A stretch of DNA of 20,430 bases from an uncultured Lachnospiraceae bacterium. GTDB taxonomy: Bacteria; Bacillota; Clostridia; Lachnospirales; Lachnospiraceae. The first letter of the stretch is position 1. Each line of letters opens with the position of its first letter. The notes beneath the pieces are model-generated. The model did no database searches. It worked only from the letters and a program-made list of their open reading frames with translations, and was not told the origin of the DNA. Position numbers and translations under genes: made by a program. The stretch covers positions 101,635-122,064 of the forward strand of contig CAJTLU010000006.1 of NCBI GenBank assembly GCA_910577175.1. Reading direction: 5' to 3'. Of this stretch, positions 13,128 through 20,430 are shown piece after piece.

Positions 13128-13784
13128 TTAAAGGCTTGTCCCGGACATGCTTTTTGCCTTCATGTAATAAATTGGATTTCCAAGTGCGGAAAACTTCTCT
13201 TCATATTCTGTCATTACATTGCCTTCGGCATAGGGACTGTGGTGCAAATCACAAGTAACCTCCGTCAGCTCCCAGCCTGTCTCCTTTGCTTCCTGCATCG
13301 AAAATTCAAACAGCGCCTGGTTATCCGTTTTGAAACAAAGCTCTCCCCCCGGCTTCAAAAACTGCCGGTACCGCGCCAGAAACTCCCGCGAGGTCAGCCT
13401 GCGCCTTGCATGCCGGTCCTTCGGCCACGGGTCGGAAAAGTTCAGGTAAATCCGGTCAACCTCTTCTGCCGCAAATATGTCCGGCAGTATCTCTGCATCT
13501 ACCGCCAGAAAGGTCAGGTTTTTCAGGTCCGCCCGTTCTTTCCTTTTCTCAATCGCACGGATTAAAACACTGGCATACTTCTCTACGCCGATGTAATGAA
13601 TCTCCGGATGCATTTCCGCAAGCGTTGTAAGAAACCTCCCCTTCCCTGTACCGATTTCTACATACAACGGAGCCGCCGCACCAAAATATCCGGACCACTT
13701 TCCTTTCCATTCCTGCGGGCTCTGCGTTACATATTCACTAACTGCAATTTCTTCTTTTGCACCTTTCACATTTCTAAGCCGCAT
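13128..13784 (-). CDS. trmB: tRNA (guanine-N7-)-methyltransferase
   Basis: A 218-residue SAM-dependent enzyme that forms m7G46 in tRNA variable loops. The SAM-binding motif is VEIGTGKGRFL (residues 42-52), followed by IGVEKY at the end of beta 2. The family signature NFSDPWPKDRHARRRL (115-130) and the later SPYAEGNVMTEYEEKF are diagnostic of TrmB. The start MRLRNVKGAKEEI resembles firmicute TrmB. The ribosome site is weak: the nearest purine run, AAAGGAA, is about 18 nt upstream, but no better start is in frame. The gene diverges from araR, with about 150 nt between the two start codons. Confidence 0.94.
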   Translation of the reverse strand: MRLRNVKGAKEEIAVSEYVTQSPQEWKGKWSGYFGAAAPLYVEIGTGKGRFLTTLAEMHPEIHYIGVEKYASVLIRAIEKRKERADLKNLTFLAVDAEILPDIFAAEEVDRIYLNFSDPWPKDRHARRRLTSREFLARYRQFLKPGGELCFKTDNQALFEFSMQEAKETGWELTEVTCDLHHSPYAEGNVMTEYEEKFSALGNPIYYMKAKSMSGTSL

Positions 13785-13853
13785 GATTGTTTTACCATTG
13801 ATTCCTTTGCCTGTTTTTTCTTTATTCTACCATGTTTCCCCCAAAAACACAAC

Positions 13854-13882
13854 TTGCTTTTTTGTGTGCCGCATGCTATACT
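13854..13882 (+). promoter_or_regulatory. Predicted promoter of the araR-araB-araD cluster
   Basis: TTGCTT (13854-13859), a 17-nt spacer and TATACT (13877-13882) preceded by TGC (extended -10). The start site would be near 13889. No comparable promoter appears in the 29-nt araR-araB gap, so araB and araD are probably transcribed from here. Confidence 0.65.
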
Positions 13883-13885
13883 TAC

Positions 13886-13902
13886 TATACAATTTTATAC
13901 AA
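13886..13902 (+). promoter_or_regulatory. Direct repeat TATACAA at the araR transcription start (candidate operator)
   Basis: Two TATACAA copies (13886-13892 and 13896-13902) spaced 10 bp apart lie at about the transcription start. B. subtilis AraR sites carry TACAA half-sites but are palindromic, so this is only suggestive of autoregulation by AraR. Confidence 0.3.
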
Positions 13903-13936
13903 CTTTTCGAACTTTTGGAGGGCTGGTATATCTCTT

Positions 13937-15037
13937 ATGTCAGTAAAAAATCTAATAAAGCATCGCCGTATTTCACAATGGATTATCAATTCCATTAACA
14001 ACGGGCAATTCAAGCCGGGAGATAAGCTTCCGTCAGAGCACGCCCTTTCGGAGCAGTTTGATGCCAGCAGGCAGACCGTGCGCCATGCTACAGACGAGCT
14101 CGTTAAAAAGGGGTTGCTGACAAGGCAGCGCGGCAGCGGTACTTATGTTTCAGGCAGTGCAATTACGGAAGGATTTATTCCAAAACGCATCGGCGTCATT
14201 ATCACCTATGTCGATGACTATATCTTTCCCGGCATTATTCAGGGAATTGAAGAGGTCCTGACCTCAAACGGCTACAATATTTCCCTTGGAATCACCCATA
14301 ACCGGCATCTTGATGAAACTGCCTGCCTGCACCGCATTTTGAATGACAATATCTGCGGGCTGATTGTGGAAGGTACAAAGTCTTCCCTCCCGAATCCGAA
14401 TCTGCCGCTGTTTGAACAGCTTCGCGCAAACGGTATTCCGATGGTGTTTCTCAACGGCTGTTACCGGGAGTTTTCACAGTCCGGCGTATTTCAGGATGAT
14501 GTAACTGCGGCTTCGCTTTTAACTAAACATCTGTTAAAAAACGGGCATAAAAAGTTTTCTGCCATTTTTAAATCCGATGACCTGCAGGGTTTGAAACGCT
14601 TTGAAGGTATGCAGCAGGCGCTCACCAATGCCAGAATCCCTTTAGATGACAAACAGGTTTTGTGGTACACGACAGAGGACGTCACATCCATGTTTTCCGA
14701 GCCTATTGACTCATTTATACTGAAACGCCTTGGGGGTGCTACCGCCCTTGTCTGCTATAACGACCAGATTGCGGCGCATGCTTATGAGCTGTTAAAGCGC
14801 AACGGCAAGCGCGTCCCGGAGGATATTTCCATTGTCAGCTTCGACAATTCGCCGCTGGCATTCGACACTGCGTATAATATTACTTCTGCAGTTTATCCTT
14901 CCATGGAAGCGGGCTCTGCCGCGGCAAAGCTTTTGCTCCGCTGTATCCGGGACCGTTCCTTACGGGAGCATATCCGTCTGGAACCAAACATCTGCTATCG
15001 TTCCTCTGTCCGTAATCTGACAGCGGAAACTATATAA
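13937..15037 (+). CDS. araR: AraR-type arabinose-responsive repressor (GntR HTH, LacI-type sensor)
   Basis: A 366-residue regulator. Residues about 5-73 form a GntR-family winged helix (ISQWIINSINNGQFKPGDKLPSEHAL, then RQRGSGTYVSG). Residues 84-366 form a LacI/periplasmic-binding-like sensor domain (IGVIITYVDDYIFPGIIQGIE, DDLQGLKRFEGM, ALVCYNDQIAAHA, VPEDISIVSFDNSPLA). This unusual fusion and these segments match AraR, which represses arabinose genes until L-arabinose binds. I chose the ATG at 13937. The ORF is open 35 codons further upstream, but those residues overlap the promoter. The GGAGGG site is 14 nt away, longer than usual. araB follows 29 nt downstream, so the regulator heads its own target operon. 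Confidence 0.9.
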   Translation: MSVKNLIKHRRISQWIINSINNGQFKPGDKLPSEHALSEQFDASRQTVRHATDELVKKGLLTRQRGSGTYVSGSAITEGFIPKRIGVIITYVDDYIFPGIIQGIEEVLTSNGYNISLGITHNRHLDETACLHRILNDNICGLIVEGTKSSLPNPNLPLFEQLRANGIPMVFLNGCYREFSQSGVFQDDVTAASLLTKHLLKNGHKKFSAIFKSDDLQGLKRFEGMQQALTNARIPLDDKQVLWYTTEDVTSMFSEPIDSFILKRLGGATALVCYNDQIAAHAYELLKRNGKRVPEDISIVSFDNSPLAFDTAYNITSAVYPSMEAGSAAAKLLLRCIRDRSLREHIRLEPNICYRSSVRNLTAETI

Positions 15038-15066
15038 TTAATTATACCATTTTTAAGGAGGCTTTT

Positions 15067-16734
15067 ATGGCAAAGTACACTATTGGTGTCGATTTCGGCA
15101 CACTCTCGGGCCGTGCCCTGCTTGTAAACGCGCAGACCGGCGAGGAACTTGCTGACGCAACACTCGAATACCCGCACGCCGTCATGGACGAGGCTCTTCC
15201 CTGTGGGAAAAAGCTGGCTCCGGACTGGGCATTGGAACATCCGCAGGATTATCTGGATGTCTTTGCCTATACCATTCCGGAGGTTTTGAAAAAGTCCGGC
15301 GTTTCCGCCGAGGACGTAATCGGTGTCGGCATCGACTTTACTGCCTGCACCCTGCTTCCGGTCAAAGCAGACGGCACCCCGCTCTGCTTTTTGGAGCAAT
15401 ACAAAGAGAATCCGCATGCCTACATAAAGCTCTGGAAGCACCACGCGGCACAGGACAAGGCGAACCGCCTGAATGAGATTGCAGCAGAGCGCAAAGAGGA
15501 CTGGCTGGCGCGTTACGGTGGAAAGATTTCCTCCGAGTGGATGTTCCCGAAAATCTGGCAGACTCTCGAAGAGGCGCCGGAGGTTTATGAAGAGGCAGAC
15601 TTCTTTATTGAAGCTGCGGACTGGGTTATCTGGCAGCTCACCGGCGTACAGACGAGAAACTCCTGTACCGCAGGCTATAAGGCAATGTGGCATAAGCAGA
15701 AGGGCTACCCGTCCAAGGAGTTCTTCAAGGCGCTTGACCCTCGTCTTGAAAATGTGGTAGAGGATAAGTTAAACTGCCCGATTTCTTCCTTGGGCTCAAA
15801 GGCAGGCGAAATCTGCGAGAAGGCAGCCGCCTTCACCGGGCTTAAGACAGGAACAGCAGTAGCCGTTGCCAACGTTGACGCACATGTTACGGTTCCGGCA
15901 GTCAAGATTACGGAACCAGGAAAAATCCTTGCTATTATGGGAACCTCAACCTGCCATATCCTGCTCGGCACCGAAGAGCATACCGTTCCGGGCATGTGCG
16001 GCGTAGTGGAAGACGGCGTATATCCGGGATTTTTCGGCTATGAAGCCGGTCAGTCCTGCGTTGGCGACCATTTTGCATGGTTCGTGGAAAACTGCTGCCC
16101 GCCGGAATATTATAAGGCAGCAGAAGCAGAGGGCTTAAATATCCATCAGTACCTGACAAAGAAAGCGGAGCAGTACAAGGTTGGCGAAAGCGGACTTCTT
16201 GCGCTCGACTGGTGGAACGGCAACCGTTCCGTTCTGGTCGATGTGGACCTGACCGGTATGATGCTCGGCATGACGCTGCAGACCAAGCCGGAGGAAATCT
16301 ACCGCGCCTTAATCGAAGCTACCGCTTACGGTACAAGGAAGATTATTGAGACCTTTACCGCAAACGGCGTTCCGGTCAACGAGTTTTATGCTTCGGGCGG
16401 CATCTCCCAGAAGAATCCGATGGCAATGCAGATTTATGCAGATATCTTAAAGCTTCCAATCCGTATCGGCGGCACCACGCAGGGTCCTGCTCTCGGAAGC
16501 GCAATTTTCGGTGCGGTTGCTGCCGGAAAGGACGCAGGCGGCTACGATACCGTTTTTGATGCGGCAAAAGTAATGGGCAAGCTCCGTGATACCGTTTATA
16601 CTCCGATTCCGGAAAATGCTGCCGTATATGATAAGCTTTATGCTGAGTATTCCGCACTGCACGATTACTTCGGCAGAGGCGAAAACGATGTTATGAAGCG
16701 GCTTAAGGAAATCAAAAAGCAGCAGTCGAACTAA
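15067..16734 (+). CDS. araB: L-ribulokinase
   Basis: A 555-residue FGGY-family sugar kinase that phosphorylates L-ribulose to L-ribulose 5-phosphate in cytoplasmic arabinose catabolism. The N-terminal phosphate-binding motif is IGVDFGTLSGRALL (6-19). AraB-type features are GVGIDFTACTLLPV (87-99), KLWKHHAAQ (121-129), GKISSEWMFPKIWQ and VANVDAHV with the putative catalytic Asp. The C-terminal ATP domain shows IMGTSTCH and YASGGISQKNPMAMQIYAD. Length is normal for AraB. The start is fixed by TAAGGAGG, six bases before the ATG. It sits between araR and araD. Confidence 0.95.
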   Translation: MAKYTIGVDFGTLSGRALLVNAQTGEELADATLEYPHAVMDEALPCGKKLAPDWALEHPQDYLDVFAYTIPEVLKKSGVSAEDVIGVGIDFTACTLLPVKADGTPLCFLEQYKENPHAYIKLWKHHAAQDKANRLNEIAAERKEDWLARYGGKISSEWMFPKIWQTLEEAPEVYEEADFFIEAADWVIWQLTGVQTRNSCTAGYKAMWHKQKGYPSKEFFKALDPRLENVVEDKLNCPISSLGSKAGEICEKAAAFTGLKTGTAVAVANVDAHVTVPAVKITEPGKILAIMGTSTCHILLGTEEHTVPGMCGVVEDGVYPGFFGYEAGQSCVGDHFAWFVENCCPPEYYKAAEAEGLNIHQYLTKKAEQYKVGESGLLALDWWNGNRSVLVDVDLTGMMLGMTLQTKPEEIYRALIEATAYGTRKIIETFTANGVPVNEFYASGGISQKNPMAMQIYADILKLPIRIGGTTQGPALGSAIFGAVAAGKDAGGYDTVFDAAKVMGKLRDTVYTPIPENAAVYDKLYAEYSALHDYFGRGENDVMKRLKEIKKQQSN

Positions 16735-16750
16735 AAGGAGACGTAAAACG

Positions 16751-17452
16751 ATGTTAGAACAGTTAAAACAAGAAGTTTATGAAGCAAATATGCTTCTTCC
16801 GAAATACGGCTTGATTACTTTTACCTGGGGCAATGTTTCCGGTATTGACCGTGAAAAAGGTCTTATCGTAATTAAACCGTCCGGTGTAGAGTATGATAAA
16901 ATGACCGCCGAGGATATGGTCGTCGTCGATTTAAACGGCAACCGTGTGGAAGGGAGCCTAAACCCTTCCTCCGATACGCCGACGCACCTTGAGCTTTACA
17001 AGGCATTTCCGAACATCGGCGGAGTTGTCCACACCCATTCCCGCTGGGCGACGACTTTTGCACAGTCCGGACGCGGTATTCCGCCGTTCGGCACAACCCA
17101 TGCGGACTATTTCTACGGTGAGATTCCATGTACCAGAAAGATGACGCCGGAGGAAATCCAGGGCGCTTATGAAAAGGAAACCGGCACTGTCATTATCGAG
17201 CGCTTCCGGGAGCTTGCTATCGAGCCGGACGATGTGCCGGGCGTCGTAGTATACAGCCACGGTCCGTTCACCTGGGGCACTGACCCGCACAACGCAGTCC
17301 ATAATGCGGTGGTACTTGAGGAGGTTGCCTTTATGGCATGGCACAACCTTGCCCTGTCAAACAATACGCTTCCTTCCATGCAGCAAGAGCTGTTAGATAA
17401 GCACTATCTAAGAAAGCACGGCGCAAACGCCTATTACGGTCAGGGAAAGTAG
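16751..17452 (+). CDS. araD: L-ribulose-5-phosphate 4-epimerase
   Basis: A 233-residue class II aldolase-fold, zinc-dependent enzyme that converts L-ribulose 5-phosphate to D-xylulose 5-phosphate. The zinc ligands H94 and H96 (VHTHSRWA) and H170 (YSHGPFTWG) are in place. D119 (THADYF) corresponds to the catalytic Asp of E. coli AraD, one residue offset. The N-terminal FTWGNVSG phosphate-binding loop and the C-terminal GANAYYGQG tail are also conserved. It follows araB by 16 nt with AAGGAG upstream. araA, the isomerase that supplies L-ribulose, is not adjacent and must be elsewhere if the pathway is complete. Confidence 0.95.
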   Translation: MLEQLKQEVYEANMLLPKYGLITFTWGNVSGIDREKGLIVIKPSGVEYDKMTAEDMVVVDLNGNRVEGSLNPSSDTPTHLELYKAFPNIGGVVHTHSRWATTFAQSGRGIPPFGTTHADYFYGEIPCTRKMTPEEIQGAYEKETGTVIIERFRELAIEPDDVPGVVVYSHGPFTWGTDPHNAVHNAVVLEEVAFMAWHNLALSNNTLPSMQQELLDKHYLRKHGANAYYGQGK

Positions 17453-17465
17453 GGAGGCGTTTCTT

Positions 17466-18338
17466 ATGGAAAAAATGGAACGAAACGCTCCCTGCTGGTG
17501 CGGTAGCGGTAAAAAATATAAGCACTGCCACTCTGCCTTTGACGACAGGCTGAAAAGGTTCGCGGCAGAGCCGTATCCGCTTCCTTCCAGAGACCTGATT
17601 AAGAATGCGGCGCAGATTGAGGGTATCCGTGCCAGCAGTAAGATTAATATTGCAGTTCTGGACTATGTTGCGGAACATATCCGCATGGGAATGACGACTG
17701 CAGAAATTGATGAAATGGTTTACCAGAAAACGACTGAGCTCGGCGGCATTCCGGCGTCTCTCGGATACAATGGCTTTCCGTGCAGCTGCTGCGTTTCCGT
17801 CAATTCCGTTGTCTGTCACGGTATTCCGGACGATACGCTCTATCTGGAGGATGGTGACATTGTAAATGTGGACGTTTCTACCATTTATAACGGCTATTAT
17901 TCTGACTCCTCCCGTATGTTTCTAATCGGAGCTGTCAGTGAGGAAGCGCGCCGTCTGGTCGAGGTAACAAAAAAAAGCCTTGAGGTCGGCTTGCAGGAAG
18001 TAGCTCCCTGGAAACGTCTGGGCGACATGGGTGCCGCAATTCACGAATACATCCTGCAAAACGGCTATACTGTCGTAAGGGAAATCGGCGGACACGGCGT
18101 AGGCCTTGAATTCCATGAGGAGCCCTTTGTGAGCCATGTCTCCAAACGCGGAACCGAAATGCTGCTGGTGCCGGGCATGGTATTTACCATCGAGCCGATG
18201 GTAAATATGGGAAACGACGCCATCTTTATCGACGAGGAGGATGACTGGACTGTCTATACGGAGGACGGCTCTCTCTCGGCGCAGTGGGAAATTACCGTAC
18301 TTGTTACGGAAGACGGTTACGAAATTTTAGCTTACTAA
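17466..18338 (+). CDS. map: Type I methionine aminopeptidase with N-terminal SEC-C zinc motif
   Basis: A 290-residue cytoplasmic metalloprotease that removes initiator Met from nascent proteins. The N-terminus (residues 5-22, RNAPCWCGSGKKYKHCH) is a SEC-C zinc-binding motif with C10, C12, C21 and H22, as in SecA tails; it may help bind ribosomes. The M24 catalytic domain follows with H118 (VVCHGIPD) and the five metal ligands D136 (VDVSTIYNGYYSD), D147, H210 (GGHGVGLEFHEEP), E243 (FTIEPM) and E275 (AQWEITV). H217 is also present. It starts 13 nt after araD with GGGAGG, so it is probably at least partly co-transcribed with the ara genes. That link is likely positional, because MetAP is not an arabinose enzyme. 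It may be a second, accessory MetAP. Confidence 0.93.
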   Translation: MEKMERNAPCWCGSGKKYKHCHSAFDDRLKRFAAEPYPLPSRDLIKNAAQIEGIRASSKINIAVLDYVAEHIRMGMTTAEIDEMVYQKTTELGGIPASLGYNGFPCSCCVSVNSVVCHGIPDDTLYLEDGDIVNVDVSTIYNGYYSDSSRMFLIGAVSEEARRLVEVTKKSLEVGLQEVAPWKRLGDMGAAIHEYILQNGYTVVREIGGHGVGLEFHEEPFVSHVSKRGTEMLLVPGMVFTIEPMVNMGNDAIFIDEEDDWTVYTEDGSLSAQWEITVLVTEDGYEILAY

Positions 18339-18350
18339 CCTCTTTTTTCC

Positions 18351-18464
18351 TTGGGTCTCCGCATTTGTTATGCCGGTTTGTGTCCCAAAGACTGTGCGGA
18401 GCGTAGCGACATGCAAAATAAAAGCCGCACAGCCTCCGAGACCTTTAAAACCGCAAAAATGCGG
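18351..18464 (+). other. Structured intergenic stretch with alternative hairpins
   Basis: Three stems are visible between map and the carboxypeptidase gene. CTCCGCA (18357-18363) can pair with TGCGGAG (18395-18401). CTGTGCGG (18392-18399) can instead pair with CCGCACAG (18425-18432). The two share 18395-18399, so they are mutually exclusive. A third hairpin is CCGCA-AAAA-TGCGG (18451-18464). No stem is followed directly by a strong T-run. The region may end map transcription or regulate in cis. No tRNA, rRNA or ORF with a ribosome site is seen, and I recognise no riboswitch class. Confidence 0.4.
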
Positions 18465-18484
18465 AAGCCCAGACGTTTTTCCTC

Positions 18485-18513
18485 TCGACAGCAGAAGATT
18501 TTTGCATTATAAT
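18485..18513 (+). promoter_or_regulatory. Sigma-A promoter of the carboxypeptidase gene
   Basis: TCGACA (18485-18490), a 17-nt spacer and a perfect TATAAT (18508-18513). The predicted start near 18520 gives a 50-nt leader to the ATG at 18571. Confidence 0.7.
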
Positions 18514-18570
18514 AAAAGCGTGGTGGATTGTCTGCAATACACCGCGCTATTCTTTTTTGGGAGGAATTTT

Positions 18571-19983
18571 ATGCTTTTTTATCATAAAAGAACTACAAAA
18601 CAGCACAGAAAGGGGCTTTTTTCTGCCCTGCTGCTTTGCTTTTCGATAACCGCCGCTTTATTTTCCGGGACAGCTGCAGACGCTTCCGAGACACCAGACC
18701 TTTACCACTGGCCGACCGGCCCCCAGATTTCTGCCGGAGGCGCTATACTGATTGAAGCCGAAACCGGCGCCGTATTATTTGAAAAAAATGCCACCGAAAC
18801 CTTTTACCCGGCTAGCACCACAAAGCTTATGACCACGCTGCTGGCTTTGGAAAATTCGGCTCTCGGTGAAATTGTTACGGCTTCCCATGACGCTGTTTAC
18901 AATATTGAACAGGGTTCCTCCCGGCTCTGGGTAAATGAAGGAGAGGAGCTTTCCATGGAGGAGTCTTTATATGCAGTAATGCTTCCTTCCGCAAATGACC
19001 TTGCCTATGCCATTGCAGAGCATATCGGCGGCTCCATGGAAGCTTTTGTGGATATGATGAATGCGCGTGCGAAAGAACTGGGATGTATAAATACGCACTT
19101 TATGAACTCCTATGGTCAGGATGAGGAAGGACACTATTCCTGCCCGGCAGACCTTGCAAAGATTATGCGTGTTTTAGTAAAAATCCCTACCTTTCTTAAA
19201 ATTTCCGGCTCAAAAAACCATCAGATTCCGGCAACGAATCTCTGTGCGGAATCCCGCTGGGTTTTAAACACACACCAGATGCTCCGTGGCACCTATGCTT
19301 ATGAAGGCGTTATTGCGGGAAAAACCGGACATAATGCCCTTGCGGGCAACTGCCTGGTTACTTGTGCAAAGCGGGGCAATATGACGCTGATTTCCGTTAT
19401 TCTGAAAGCTTCGGATGACACAAGTCTCTATGACGACACGGCGGCACTCTTAAACTATGGCTTTAACAATTTCACGACTTACAGCATCGGCCGGGAACAG
19501 CTGTCTCTGGACACCGCCTTCCCACCGCTGTTTAACAGGGAAGATACCGTACAGCTTCTCGGCAATGCCATCGTCAATACCGAATCCGGCTGCGTTGTTC
19601 TTCCTACCACTGCAGCGCTTTCCGATACCAAAAAAAGCGTTTCCCTGACACAGCTGACCTCGTTCGCGAAAGGAAAAAACATTATTGGCCGTATTTCTTA
19701 TACCTATGGCACTCATACTGTCGGTTTTGCAAACATTATCTACAATAACAGCGAGGATTCCTTTTCTCTGGATCCTTCTGTGTCCGGGCCTGAAACAGTA
19801 AATCCTTCCGGAGAAAAAAACAAAACCGAAGAGAACTCCAGAAGAGATCGCAGACCTCTTACGATTGGAATTTTCTTCGGCTGTACTTGCTTTTTCGTTG
19901 GTATCTATTTAGTATTTGTAGAAATCCCATACCGCAGGAAACGTGCTTCCTACCTTGCAAAGCATAAAAACGAATCCCACTAA
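18571..19983 (+). CDS. D-alanyl-D-alanine carboxypeptidase (PBP5/DacF-like, S11 family)
   Basis: A 470-residue membrane-anchored serine carboxypeptidase that trims the terminal D-Ala from peptidoglycan stem peptides. An N-terminal signal segment (hydrophobic about 15-33) ends near TAADASE. The three active-site motifs are STTK (82-85, nucleophile S82), SAN (140-142) and KTG (251-253). After the catalytic domain comes a PBP5-C-like region, a charged Ser/Glu-rich linker, and a hydrophobic segment (about 434-456, IGIFFGCTCFFVGIYLVFV) with a basic cytoplasmic tail. It is therefore anchored by a true C-terminal helix rather than PBP5's amphipathic one. The ATG at 18571 follows GGGAGG. An upstream in-frame ATG at 18370 would place the promoter inside the gene. 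The stop lies 1 nt from that of the convergent gene. Confidence 0.92.
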   Translation: MLFYHKRTTKQHRKGLFSALLLCFSITAALFSGTAADASETPDLYHWPTGPQISAGGAILIEAETGAVLFEKNATETFYPASTTKLMTTLLALENSALGEIVTASHDAVYNIEQGSSRLWVNEGEELSMEESLYAVMLPSANDLAYAIAEHIGGSMEAFVDMMNARAKELGCINTHFMNSYGQDEEGHYSCPADLAKIMRVLVKIPTFLKISGSKNHQIPATNLCAESRWVLNTHQMLRGTYAYEGVIAGKTGHNALAGNCLVTCAKRGNMTLISVILKASDDTSLYDDTAALLNYGFNNFTTYSIGREQLSLDTAFPPLFNREDTVQLLGNAIVNTESGCVVLPTTAALSDTKKSVSLTQLTSFAKGKNIIGRISYTYGTHTVGFANIIYNNSEDSFSLDPSVSGPETVNPSGEKNKTEENSRRDRRPLTIGIFFGCTCFFVGIYLVFVEIPYRRKRASYLAKHKNESH

Positions 19984-19984
19984 T

Positions 19985-20430
19985 TTAATTCCCCATTGCC
20001 GCAAACAGTGCTGCGATGTCGTCCGGCGACATCGCCTTATTCGGGTCCGACAAGTCCACTTCCGGAATTACAGGCGCTTCTGCTGCTGGTTCCGGCTCTT
20101 CTTCTACGTTTATCCCAGGTGCTGGTTCCGGTTCTTCTTCCGCACCCCCCAGCGCTGCAAACAGTGCCGCGATATCGTCTGCCGACATTGCCTTATTCGG
20201 GTCTGACAAATCCACCTCCGGAATTACAGGCGCCGGTTCCGGCTCTTCTTCTACGCTTATCTCAGGCATTGGCTCCGGTTCTTCCGCTGCGGCAGGCTCC
20301 GCCGTATTTCCAAGTGTCGCAAACAGCGCCGCAATATCGTCTGCCGACATTGCTTTATTCGGGTCTGATAAATCTACCTCCGGAATTACAGGCGCCGGTT
20401 CCGGCTCTTCTTCTACGCTTATCTCAGGCA
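19985..20430 (-). CDS. 3' part of a gene for an acidic tandem-repeat protein (5' end outside the window)
   Basis: The reading frame is open from the window edge to the TAA at 19985, giving at least 148 residues of the C-terminus. I do not recognise the family. The sequence alternates a conserved block, VIPEVDLSDPNKAMSADDIAALFA, with Glu/Pro/Ala-rich spacers (EEEPEPAP). Three blocks occur, and the last ends in AALFAAMGN at the stop. The block looks like a short helical motif (xxDDIAALF), perhaps a repeated docking site on an extended acidic linker. Similar M-S-x-D-D-I-x-x-L-F motifs begin FliM/FliN proteins, but that resemblance is too short to assign function. The gene converges on the carboxypeptidase gene with 1 nt between stop codons. 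Confidence 0.75.
   Translation of the reverse strand, partial: PEISVEEEPEPAPVIPEVDLSDPNKAMSADDIAALFATLGNTAEPAAAEEPEPMPEISVEEEPEPAPVIPEVDLSDPNKAMSADDIAALFAALGGAEEEPEPAPGINVEEEPEPAAEAPVIPEVDLSDPNKAMSPDDIAALFAAMGN
20004..20430 (-). repeat. In-frame tandem coding repeat with 156-162 bp period
   Basis: The conserved DNA block around GACATTGCCTTATTCGGGTC recurs at about 20028, 20184 and 20346, that is, with periods of 156 and 162 bp (52 and 54 codons). Copies differ mostly at third codon positions. The array probably continues beyond the window. Confidence 0.8.

Noticed and set aside
13832..13936. 35-residue N-terminal extension of AraR
   Set aside because: It contains the predicted promoter and is hydrophobic/aromatic, unlike the N-terminus of GntR regulators.
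14995..15693. Long minus-strand ORF (232 codons) antisense to araB
   Set aside because: It is a shadow of a clear ribulokinase gene, starts without a ribosome site and resembles no family.
18370..18570. 67-residue N-terminal extension of the carboxypeptidase
   Set aside because: It covers the hairpins and promoter, and the signal peptide begins correctly at the ATG at 18571 with a strong ribosome site.

Overview
The window looks like chromosomal DNA of a Firmicute, most likely a Lachnospiraceae-type Clostridium relative. This is inferred from strong AGGAGG-type ribosome sites, consensus sigma-A promoters, an AraR-type regulator, a SEC-C methionine aminopeptidase and clostridial protein families. 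No rRNA or tRNA is present to settle taxonomy.

Positions 1-9220 (minus strand) hold a complete type I-E CRISPR-Cas operon in the order cas3, cse1 (casA), cse2 (casB), cas7e, cas5e, cas6e, cas1, cas2-dnaQ. It ends at the first repeat of a CRISPR array cut by the window edge at position 1. The genes overlap by 1 nt or lie 2-13 nt apart, so they form one transcription unit. Every catalytic motif checked is intact, except that cas6e has Asn where Thermus Cse3 has the active-site Tyr.

Positions 9221-9545 are the most interesting part. A divergent promoter (TTGACT-17-TATTAT) drives a short predicted RNA on the plus strand. It contains two degenerate I-E repeats with CCCTGC/GCAGGG stems, flanking a 22-nt pseudo-spacer. 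Bases 1-15 of the guide match the cas3 leader just downstream of the cas3 promoter. The only mismatch is at guide position 6, which Cascade flips out of the duplex, and an AA-type PAM is present. I read this as a CreR-like guide RNA through which Cascade represses its own operon without cutting.

Positions 9546-12560 hold a small unknown gene (minus), a DUF2339-type multi-pass membrane protein (plus) with a near-perfect promoter, and a strong terminator. Positions 12701-13784 hold trxA and trmB on the minus strand. Positions 13937-18338 hold araR, araB and araD, followed closely by a SEC-C methionine aminopeptidase gene. araA is not in this cluster. A structured intergenic stretch then leads to a D,D-carboxypeptidase gene. 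At the right edge, converging with it, is the 3' end of a gene for an acidic tandem-repeat protein.
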